DNA from: Chloroflexota bacterium
GTDB taxonomy: Bacteria > Chloroflexota > Dehalococcoidia > UBA1127 > JACQUN01
Reading direction: 5' to 3'
NCBI GenBank assembly: GCA_016210285.1
Contig: JACQUN010000127.1
Span: 1-6,552, forward strand
DNA length: 6,552 nt
Position numbers and translations under genes: made by a program
The notes under the pieces: generated by a model
Database searches by the model: none
What the model was told of the DNA's origin: nothing
What the model saw: the letters and a program-made list of their open reading frames with translations, nothing else
Part shown: piece after piece, positions 1 through 5,281 of the stretch
Layout of the letters: the number at the start of each line of letters is the position of its first letter
Position numbering within the stretch: the first letter of the stretch is position 1

Positions 1-17
1 AAAATGGGGAGTCCAGA

Positions 18-30
18 GGGGCGAAGCCCC
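18..30. repeat. Small inverted repeat GGGGC/GCCCC
   Basis: GGGGC (18-22) and GCCCC (26-30) form a five-pair stem with a GAA loop. It abuts the next palindrome at 31. Confidence 0.5.
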
Positions 31-85
31 GGAGCCTGCCCTGAGCCCGTTCGTCCCGACGCGGTCGGGACTCAGGGCAAGCTCC
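31..85. repeat. 55-bp nested palindromic element
   Basis: Outer arms 31-45 and 71-85 are inverse copies over 15 bp with one mismatch (position 36 against 80). Inside them, TCCCGAC (54-60) and GTCGGGA (64-70) form a second perfect 7-bp hairpin with a GCG loop. The eight bases at 46-53 remain unpaired on one side. Long arms with a nested hairpin suggest a discrete repeat element rather than chance. Confidence 0.65.
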
Positions 86-106
86 GCCGAAGGGGCGGGG
101 GTCTCC

Positions 107-137
107 TTCCGAGGGGGTTCGGAGAACCCCCTCGGAA
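107..137. repeat. Perfect 14-bp inverted repeat
   Basis: TTCCGAGGGGGTTC (107-120) is exactly inverted at 124-137, with a three-base GGA loop. It is the longest perfect stem in the array. Confidence 0.7.
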
Positions 138-138
138 C

Positions 139-151
139 TCCCCCAGGGGGA
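139..151. repeat. Odd palindrome TCCCCCAGGGGGA
   Basis: TCCCCC (139-144) and GGGGGA (146-151) are inverse copies about a single central A. As RNA it would lose pairs to form a loop; as DNA it is a perfect dyad. Confidence 0.45.
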
Positions 152-155
152 AGCA

Positions 156-181
156 CCGAAGGGGGACAGGTCCCCCTTCGG
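156..181. repeat. Perfect 12-bp inverted repeat
   Basis: CCGAAGGGGGAC (156-167) is exactly inverted at 170-181. With only two bases between the arms, the innermost pair would open into a four-base CAGG loop. Confidence 0.65.
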
Positions 182-186
182 AAACT

Positions 187-203
187 CTGGGGGTGTCCCC
201 CAG
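187..203. repeat. Perfect 7-bp inverted repeat CTGGGGG/CCCCCAG
   Basis: CTGGGGG (187-193) and CCCCCAG (197-203) pair perfectly around a TGT loop. Confidence 0.6.
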
Positions 204-216
204 ATATGAAATTCCC

Positions 217-259
217 CCTTTCCTGGCCAGAGCCTGTCCTGAGCCTGGCGAAGGAAAGG
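217..259. repeat. Imperfect 13-bp palindrome carrying a recurring unit
   Basis: CCTTTCCT (217-224) pairs with AGGAAAGG (252-259), and GCCAG (226-230) with CTGGC (245-249). One base on one side and two on the other are unpaired between the stems. The loop plus inner arm hold the unit GAGCCTGTCCTGAGCC (230-245), which recurs with one change at 32-47. From memory, close relatives of the CCTGTCCTGAGCCTG-type string are dispersed in many bacterial genomes, Chloroflexota included. Confidence 0.55.
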
Positions 260-297
260 AGGCAGGGGATGGTCGAAGAGGGTTTTTCATCACCCTG

Positions 298-837
298 CTA
301 GAAGCCTATCATCTGCGGGGGCCCAGCCACGCCCTTCAGCTTCTTCTCCAGGATGCTCAGCAGACCGCCCGCCTCGATGAGCTCCACGGCATCCTGAGGC
401 AGAGGCTGCCCACGGATGGTCTCTCCCGTAGTCATGTTCCGGACCACGCCACGCTTGAAGTCCGCCTCCAGCTCGTCCCAGCGTTTCACCTTCTTCGTGA
501 TGCCCGGGCACTCCAGCAGAAGCGGGTAGGCGTTGTTGACGGAGCTGCCAAGATACCCCGGTGCAAAGGACTCCGCGATGACGCCGCTGAGGTTGAGCGC
601 CTGCATGGTGATGCTGACCGGAGCGTGCGCCCGGGCATAGCCGTAGTTCCTTCCGCCCACGAAGAAGTCCCCGGGCTTCACCTTCTGCACAAAGTCCGCC
701 TCAAAGCCCTTCATGGCCAAGGACTTGAGCTTCTCGGGGTCAGTCACCAGGATGTTGTCCGCGCCCATGATGGCGTCCGGAACAAAGCTATCTTCAAAGA
801 CCCAGGCAACCCTCCCGCGCGTGACCCAGTTGACCAT
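298..837 (-). CDS. Aconitase-like small (swivel) subunit, LeuD/DmdB type, lacking the catalytic Ser-Ser
   Basis: Swivel-domain partner of the preceding large subunit, 179 residues, slightly longer than the usual 160-170 because of a C-terminal tail. The start at 837 is chosen because GGGAGG (848-852 and neighbours) lies ten bases upstream; an in-frame ATG at 882 would overlap the large-subunit gene and add 15 unrelated residues. The fold is recognisable from GRVAWVF (8-14), the KPGD turn (54-57), Gly-Gly-Arg-Asn (61-64), the SFA segment (90-92) and the C-terminal EAGGLL (155-160). The canonical substrate loop, DNxxTDxIIPxR-like, reads EDSFVPDAIMGAD (15-27). The canonical NFGCGSSREHAP reads NYGYARAHAP (64-73): two residues shorter, with no serine before Arg69. 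In aconitase the first of those serines is the catalytic base. The gene is intact, so the protein is probably functional with altered chemistry. It is the last gene of the operon. Confidence 0.85.
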   Translation of the reverse strand: MVNWVTRGRVAWVFEDSFVPDAIMGADNILVTDPEKLKSLAMKGFEADFVQKVKPGDFFVGGRNYGYARAHAPVSITMQALNLSGVIAESFAPGYLGSSVNNAYPLLLECPGITKKVKRWDELEADFKRGVVRNMTTGETIRGQPLPQDAVELIEAGGLLSILEKKLKGVAGPPQMIGF

Positions 838-856
838 TCTCGCTCGCCTCCCTGAC

Positions 857-2107
857 CTACAGATACCGCCGAGGGTCAGCAATGCGACCCTCGATGGCGC
901 TGGCTGCGACCACCGCTGCGTTCGCCGTGTAGATGCTGGCCTTGGTGCTCCCCATGCGGCCGGGGATATTCAAGGTGCCGGTGGAGATGCAGGTGTCACC
1001 ATCCGCCAGGGGTGAGGCGTTGCCAAAGCAGTAGTCGCAACTGGGAGAGCTGAGGAACACCCCCGCCTCTACCAGGGTGGTGACGATCCCCTCCCGGGCA
1101 GCCTGCTGCATGATTTCATTGGAGGTGGCGACGACGTTGACGCGGACGTCGGGGTGCCTCTGGCGTCCCTGGAACACCTGGGCGGCCAGGCGCAGGTCCT
1201 CCACCCTGCCAGAGGCGCAGGAGCCCAGGTAGGCCTGCTGCACCGGGACGCCCACGACCTCTCGCAGGGGTCGGCAGTCGTACGGGTTGGGCGGCACAGC
1301 AACATAGGGCTCAAGGGTGCTCAGGTCGTAGCGCCGCTCCTCGGCGTAGCGGGCGTCCGGGTCACCGTACACGGGCCGCAAGGGGTCCTTCGTGTGGGCC
1401 CGTACCCAGTCCAGAGCCTTCTGGTCCGGGTTCGCGATGGCCGTGACCGCCCCGGAGAAGCGGACGGTGTTCATCATCCCCATGCGGTCGTCCATGCTCA
1501 TGGCTTCATAGCCGGGGCCGCTGAACTCCAGAACCTTGTTGATGCCGCCGTCAGCGCCGATGTCGGCCATGATCCGCAGCCACACGTCGCGGCCCTGGAT
1601 GCCCCTGGGGAGCTTGCTGGTGAGTACCATCTTCATTGAGTCGGGAACAGTCAGGAACCCCTCGCCTTCAATCTGGTAGCGGAGCAGGTCGCTGCCCACC
1701 CCGATGGCCAGGACTCCGATGGCCCCCATGGTGGCGATGTGGGCATCGAAGTGGATGAGCATCATCCCGGGCTTGGCTGCGCCTATCTCCCCCACCACCT
1801 GGTGCCCGATGCCCAACCGCTCGACAATGCGCACGCCCCAGCTCTGGTGGAGCTCCTTGACCTCCTTCAGCACGTTGGCGTACTCGGGGGTCTTGACCGG
1901 GGTGTGGTGGTCAATGAAGAAGATCATCTTCTCCGGCGCGGCCAGCTTCTTGGCCCCGATGCGCTCGTAGAGGGAGAAGAAGTGCTTGGTGGCGGCGGTG
2001 TTGTACCACATGGTCAGGTCGGGGTTTATCTTGACACGCTGCCCCGGCGTGACCTCTTTGAGCCCTGCTGCCCGGGCCAGGATCTTCTCCGTGATGGTCA
2101 TCCCCAT
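857..2107 (-). CDS. Aconitase/isopropylmalate dehydratase-like large subunit, divergent active site
   Basis: Catalytic large subunit of a two-subunit [4Fe-4S] hydro-lyase of the aconitase superfamily. Its 416 residues match the short archaeal/bacterial LeuC/HacA class. The MGMTITEKIL start is family-typical, supporting ATG 2107. The three cluster ligands are present: Cys297 in GSCASGR, and Cys357 and Cys360 in the C-x-x-C. Also kept are Asp66-His67, His102 (GHQ), Asp121/His123, Asn213 and Arg384. Several expected residues are changed by eye alignment: DSHT reads Asp-Ala-His-Ile (121-124), the Glu four residues after the conserved Asn is Phe217, and NRNF before PGR reads Thr-Leu-Asn-Ile (378-381). 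I checked codons at the main sites and saw no frameshift. It lies 67 nt after the binding-protein gene and 19 nt before its small-subunit partner. Likely a dehydratase/isomerase or related lyase acting on the imported compound; 3-isopropylmalate dehydratase is the default annotation but is doubtful. Confidence 0.88.
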   Translation of the reverse strand: MGMTITEKILARAAGLKEVTPGQRVKINPDLTMWYNTAATKHFFSLYERIGAKKLAAPEKMIFFIDHHTPVKTPEYANVLKEVKELHQSWGVRIVERLGIGHQVVGEIGAAKPGMMLIHFDAHIATMGAIGVLAIGVGSDLLRYQIEGEGFLTVPDSMKMVLTSKLPRGIQGRDVWLRIMADIGADGGINKVLEFSGPGYEAMSMDDRMGMMNTVRFSGAVTAIANPDQKALDWVRAHTKDPLRPVYGDPDARYAEERRYDLSTLEPYVAVPPNPYDCRPLREVVGVPVQQAYLGSCASGRVEDLRLAAQVFQGRQRHPDVRVNVVATSNEIMQQAAREGIVTTLVEAGVFLSSPSCDYCFGNASPLADGDTCISTGTLNIPGRMGSTKASIYTANAAVVAASAIEGRIADPRRYL

Positions 2108-2112
2108 GAGAG

Positions 2113-2118
2113 CTCCCC
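2113..2118 (-). promoter_or_regulatory. Ribosome binding site of the aconitase-like large subunit
   Basis: On the minus strand GGGGAG ends five bases before the ATG at 2107 and eleven before a second in-frame ATG at 2101. The AAGGGG that includes it (2115-2120) is complementary to CCCCTT (2127-2132), the 3' arm of the preceding hairpin, so the site can be masked in an alternative fold. Confidence 0.65.
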
Positions 2119-2126
2119 TTTTCTAG

Positions 2127-2162
2127 AAGGGGCCAGGCTGTGCGCGCGCTGCCTGGCCCCTT
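2127..2162 (-). other. Intercistronic 12-bp hairpin after the binding-protein gene
   Basis: AAGGGGCCAGGC (2127-2138) and GCCTGGCCCCTT (2151-2162) form a perfect 12-bp, very GC-rich stem with a 12-nt loop, starting 12 bases after the binding-protein stop codon. Only a short, interrupted T stretch follows on the minus strand, so it is a weak intrinsic terminator at best. It more likely shields the 3' end of the binding-protein message or partly attenuates the two enzyme genes downstream. It ends eight bases before the ribosome binding site of the next gene. Confidence 0.7.
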
Positions 2163-2174
2163 GAGCGTTACGTG

Positions 2175-4034
2175 TTACTTGCGCAGCTTGGGGTCAATCC
2201 AGGCGTACCGCAGAACGACGCTGTTGGGGGTTCCCCCGCCGAGGCTGTGAGCCTGGTAGCCCTTTACCCACGGGTGGACCAGATAGAAGTTGTTGTCCAT
2301 GACCAGTGGCCAGACCCACGATTCATCGGCCATGATCTCCTGCATCTTGTGGATAAGAGTTATCCGCTCCTTCTCGTCCAGGAGGGTGCGCTGCTTTTCA
2401 ATCATAGCGTCAAACTCCTTGCTGGCCTTCCCACCCCAGACGCCGTAGTTGCGGGAGCCCTGGCTCCACATCCAGTCGCTGAGGTACTCGTCAGGGTCCA
2501 CGCCCGCGCCCCCGGCGGTGGAGGTGCCCGTGATCAGAACGAAGTCACCGCGGCCGCCGGCCGTGAGCCACACTGCGGTATCTACCACCTTGAGCTCCAG
2601 GTCAATCCCGTAGGCCCTCAGCTCTTCCTTCAGAATAGGGGACCACTCGTGGCTTTCACGGTAGGATGCATTGACCAGGAGAGTGAACTTGGCGCCGGGT
2701 GCAATCCCTGCGTCCAAGAGGAGCTGTTTGGCCCGCTCTTTGTTCTTGGCGACGGTGGCGTCGTTCGCCTCCCAGCCAAAGAGGGCTTCTGGCTTGGGGT
2801 AGGCAAACCTGCCGAAGCCCTGCGCGAGGGGGGTCACCAGGAAGCCTTTCCCCTTGAAGTTGCTGTCGTTGATCTTGCGTCGGTCCACGGCAAGCTGGAA
2901 AGCCTGGCGAACCCGCTTGTCGTTGAAGGGCTTCACGCTGGCGTTGGGCCCCCACCACCACCATCCTGAGGGCACGTTGACGCCCAGGGTCGCCTCAGGA
3001 TTGGATCCCTTGACGGCCTCAGCCTGGGCGCGAGTGAGGAAGCGGGGGTCCACGATGTCCAGCTTCCTGGCCCGGAAGGCGGCGATGCGGGTGGAAACGT
3101 CCTCAATGATGGGCATCACAAGCTGGTCTACATAGGGCAATTCCTTGTTCCAGTACTCGGGGTTGCGGACGAAGACCAACTCCGCGCCACGCTCATAGCG
3201 TTTCAGGATAAAGGGGCCAACACCGATGACCCCTTCCTTGCTCCGCAGGTCACCGAACCCATCCACGTTCCCAAGGGCGAAGGCCTGCTCCTTGGGCATC
3301 ATGTGGTTGTAGCCTGTGCCCTGGTAGGCGATGAAGGGGGCCAGGGGAGCCTTCATCTTTACCTCTACCGTGTACTTGTCCACAGCCCGGGCCGAGTCCA
3401 CGGAAGCGTAGTGGGGTGGCCGCTGCCAGCCGCTGCGGGGCATCTTGCGCTGGATGTTCCACACCACGTCGTCGGCGGTGAACTCCCTCCCCTTCATCTC
3501 ACCCAGGTTGTGCCACTTGACCCCCTTGCGGATGTAGAAGGTATAGGTCAGGCCGTCCTTGGACATCTCCCACCGCTCCGCCAGGCCCAGCTTCTCGTCA
3601 ATGACCACCTCGTTGGCGTTTGCAACGGAGGGCCGGAGATCCCAGGCTACCAGGGGGTCCGAGACCAGGGACCAGGTGGCCCTGGCGGCTGCCCAGAGCA
3701 ACTGGTCCACGTCGAAGTGGGGCGGCTCATAGGACCAGGGGAAGTAAACGGTCCCGCCGCGGACTATTTGCTCCTGGGGAGAGGCCGCTGGCTCCCTTCG
3801 GACGACAACGCCTGCGGGAGTGGCGATGGGGGTTGGTGTGGCCACCACGGCAGGAGCGGGCGCCGCAGGGGCTGGCGTAGGCGCCTGGGCCGCCGGGGCA
3901 GCAGGTGCTGCCGGGGCCCCTGTGGTCGCCGCGGGCGCCTTGGCGGGAGCCGCCTCCTGGGCGCGGCAGGCTATCGCCACCAGCAGGACAAGGGCAACGA
4001 GGGCCGGGGTCAGTACCCACAATCGAAGCGTCAT
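2175..4034 (-). CDS. ABC transporter substrate-binding lipoprotein, SBP_bac_5 family
   Basis: Extracytoplasmic solute-binding protein of the peptide/nickel class (family 5), 619 residues. A lipoprotein signal (residues 1-22) has a basic start and a hydrophobic core ending at Cys23; its lipobox is slightly atypical (Ala-Ile-Ala-Cys). An Ala/Pro/Thr-rich tether of about 50 residues (26-75) follows. The folded domain starts near 92 with the Gly-Gly-Thr strand. The family region with Thr163-Tyr-Thr-Phe, Gly171-Val-Lys and Phe185-Thr-Ala-Asp-Asp-Val is clear, as is Val375-Arg-Gln-Ala near the hinge, and the protein closes with a typical C-terminal lobe. Four consecutive tryptophans (358-361) lie where relatives have an aromatic strand close to the ligand. 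The ATG at 4034 is chosen over an ATG 24 codons upstream because GGGAGG lies seven bases before it and the signal peptide starts there. It probably delivers ligand to the two upstream permeases. The ligand is unknown; peptides, opines, sugars and organic acids are all handled by this family. Confidence 0.95.
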   Translation of the reverse strand: MTLRLWVLTPALVALVLLVAIACRAQEAAPAKAPAATTGAPAAPAAPAAQAPTPAPAAPAPAVVATPTPIATPAGVVVRREPAASPQEQIVRGGTVYFPWSYEPPHFDVDQLLWAAARATWSLVSDPLVAWDLRPSVANANEVVIDEKLGLAERWEMSKDGLTYTFYIRKGVKWHNLGEMKGREFTADDVVWNIQRKMPRSGWQRPPHYASVDSARAVDKYTVEVKMKAPLAPFIAYQGTGYNHMMPKEQAFALGNVDGFGDLRSKEGVIGVGPFILKRYERGAELVFVRNPEYWNKELPYVDQLVMPIIEDVSTRIAAFRARKLDIVDPRFLTRAQAEAVKGSNPEATLGVNVPSGWWWWGPNASVKPFNDKRVRQAFQLAVDRRKINDSNFKGKGFLVTPLAQGFGRFAYPKPEALFGWEANDATVAKNKERAKQLLLDAGIAPGAKFTLLVNASYRESHEWSPILKEELRAYGIDLELKVVDTAVWLTAGGRGDFVLITGTSTAGGAGVDPDEYLSDWMWSQGSRNYGVWGGKASKEFDAMIEKQRTLLDEKERITLIHKMQEIMADESWVWPLVMDNNFYLVHPWVKGYQAHSLGGGTPNSVVLRYAWIDPKLRK

Positions 4035-4355
4035 GCCTGAACCTCCCTTTTGTTCCACCCAGAACTGCGCCAGACTGGACCTGTCGGTTCCTCCGCAGCA
4101 ATCCATCCGCCTCGGTCAGCCCTTGGCGGCCAACGCACGACGCATGCCCTCTCGTCTGCAGCCTCTGGCAGGACAGCAACGCCAGAGCAAGACAAGCGGG
4201 TAAGACCAGCGTTTCCCTCTCCTGCGAACCACGTCACGTCCAGGGCGGTTCACCAGCCTTTAGGTGGGCGCCACCGCAGCCCAGGGTTTCTGCACTTCCC
4301 GCCCCAGCATGCGCTACGCCCTTTCACCAGGGAGGTCCAACCAGGGGATGGAGCC
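4035..4355 (-). other. 321-nt intercistronic spacer before the binding-protein gene
   Basis: This stretch has no convincing gene. On the minus strand it contains a 7-bp stem-loop (4163-4187), an 11-bp odd palindrome TTGGCGGCCAA (4123-4133), a short GGTGG/CCACC hairpin (4263-4275), and the ribosome binding site GGGAGG (4042-4047), seven bases before the binding-protein ATG. I looked for a second promoter and found no -35/-10 pair close to consensus. I therefore treat the binding-protein gene as part of the same transcript, though a weak or non-sigma70 promoter cannot be excluded. Length and structure suggest a processing or regulatory role. Confidence 0.5.
4163..4187 (-). other. Stem-loop in the leader of the binding-protein gene
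   Basis: CTCTGGC at 4163-4169 is perfectly inverted as GCCAGAG at 4181-4187, with an 11-nt loop. No T-run follows on the minus strand, so it is not an intrinsic terminator. It sits about 130 nt upstream of the binding-protein start and may mark an RNA processing or stabilisation point. Confidence 0.45.
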
Positions 4356-5273
4356 TTAGCGGCTGCCCCTCAGCCGCGGGTCCAGCACGTCCCGCAGGCC
4401 GTCTCCAAGGACATTGAAAGCGAACACGGTCAAAGTAATCGCCAGGCCAGGGAAGATGGCCAGGTGCGGGGACTGCTCCAGGTACTGCTGAGAAGCGCCA
4501 CTCAGCATCTGGCCCCAGGATGGGGTGGGGGGCTGCGCCCCGAGGCCCAGGAAGCTCAGGGATGCCTCGGAGATGATGGCCGAGCCTATGAGGATGGTCA
4601 CCAGGATGGTGATGGGCGCCATGACATTGGGCAGGATGTGGCGGGACATGATGCGCAAGTTCCCTGCACCAATGGCGCGGGATGCCTCGATATACTGGTT
4701 CTCCTTGATGGAAAGGGCAACTCCTCGAATCACCCGGATGACGCTGGGCATCCTGGTGATGCCGATTGCAATAGCGACGTTCCGGATGTCCGCGCCCAGC
4801 ACGGCGATGATAGCCATGGCCAGCACGATGCTGGGAAAGGCCTGGAGGATGTCCACGAACCGCTGCAGGAACAGGTCTACCCTCCCTCCATACCAGGCAC
4901 TCACGACGCCCAGGGTTGCGCCGATCAGGGTGGCCAGCCCAATGGCCGTGAGGCCGACCCCCAGAGAGATCCGCCCGCCGAAGATAATGCGGCTCAGCAG
5001 GTCCCGCCCTTGCAGGTCTGTGCCCAAGAGAAACTGGGCGGAGGGCGCAGCCCTTGACAGCCTGGGCCGGATCGCGTAGGGGTCGTAGGGGGCCACCAGG
5101 GGAGCAAGGATGGCAGAGACAACCAGGGCGGTGAGGATGAACACCCCGAGAGCAGAGAGGGGCTTGGCCCGGAGAAACCGAAAGAAACCGTTGAGCGCCC
5201 TGACGAGCCGCGGCTTGCCCCGACGCAGGTCTATGGCAGGGACGGCAGCTTCAATCCGTTGCGGCTGCACCAC
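4356..5273 (-). CDS. ABC importer permease, DppC/OppC type
   Basis: Second inner-membrane subunit of the same importer, 305 residues. It has a cytoplasmic N-terminal tail, a first membrane helix (about 40-62), the family hallmark LGTDxxGRD at 83-91, and then further hydrophobic segments at about 104-126, 147-170, 217-238 and 271-290. The EAA coupling loop is well preserved (Glu196-Ala197 to Asn216, with His212 and Pro215). The C-terminus carries the usual LGDGLRDxLDPR signature. There are two tandem GTG start candidates, at 5273 and 5270. The ribosome binding site AGGGGG (5278-5283) overlaps the stop codon of the upstream permease and is better spaced for 5270. The eight-base gap suggests translational coupling and a heterodimeric pore. 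A 321-nt spacer follows before the binding-protein gene. No fused ATPase domain is present. Confidence 0.95.
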   Translation of the reverse strand: MVQPQRIEAAVPAIDLRRGKPRLVRALNGFFRFLRAKPLSALGVFILTALVVSAILAPLVAPYDPYAIRPRLSRAAPSAQFLLGTDLQGRDLLSRIIFGGRISLGVGLTAIGLATLIGATLGVVSAWYGGRVDLFLQRFVDILQAFPSIVLAMAIIAVLGADIRNVAIAIGITRMPSVIRVIRGVALSIKENQYIEASRAIGAGNLRIMSRHILPNVMAPITILVTILIGSAIISEASLSFLGLGAQPPTPSWGQMLSGASQQYLEQSPHLAIFPGLAITLTVFAFNVLGDGLRDVLDPRLRGSR

Positions 5274-5281
5274 GCCACCCC

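Larger units (their letters stand above)
1..297. repeat. Palindrome-rich intergenic array downstream of the operon
   Basis: No credible gene lies here. At least seven adjacent inverted repeats fill most of the stretch: 18-30, 31-85, 107-137, 139-151, 156-181, 187-203 and 217-259. A 16-bp unit recurs as a direct repeat at 32-47 and 230-245 with one difference. G-runs and C-runs alternate throughout. The array follows the operon's last stop codon, so in RNA it would make a chain of hairpins that could end transcription or protect the 3' end. It resembles REP/MITE-like intergenic repeats, but without other copies from the genome this is inference. Confidence 0.7.

Noticed and set aside
1..297. 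CRISPR array
   Set aside because: The repeats are individually different palindromes with no regular repeat-spacer period.
4..855. Long plus-strand open frame of 283 codons
   Set aside because: It runs antisense through the small-subunit gene and the palindrome array, and its product is low-complexity with no recognisable domain. It is a GC-driven shadow.
838..882. Upstream in-frame ATG (882) for the small subunit
   Set aside because: It would overlap the large-subunit gene and add 15 residues unlike the family, whereas ATG 837 has a GGGAGG ribosome binding site.
298..2107. Plain annotation as leuC/leuD of leucine biosynthesis
   Set aside because: No other leucine genes are present, the neighbours are importer genes, and key substrate-binding and catalytic residues of isopropylmalate dehydratase are replaced or missing.
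2127..2162. Rho-independent terminator ending transcription after the binding protein
   Set aside because: The stem is strong but no proper T-run follows, and the downstream genes have no promoter of their own that I can see.
4035..4106. Upstream in-frame ATG (4106) for the binding protein
   Set aside because: It would place 24 polar residues before the signal peptide, while ATG 4034 has a well-placed GGGAGG.
4231..4239. ACGTCACGT dyad in the binding-protein leader as a regulator site
   Set aside because: It is short and matches no regulator site I can name with confidence; chance is sufficient.
4050..5057. Plus-strand open frame of 335 codons opposite the DppC-type permease
   Set aside because: Its composition (rich in Gly, Asp, His, Gln) is typical of antisense translation of a membrane protein, and the minus-strand permease is unambiguous.
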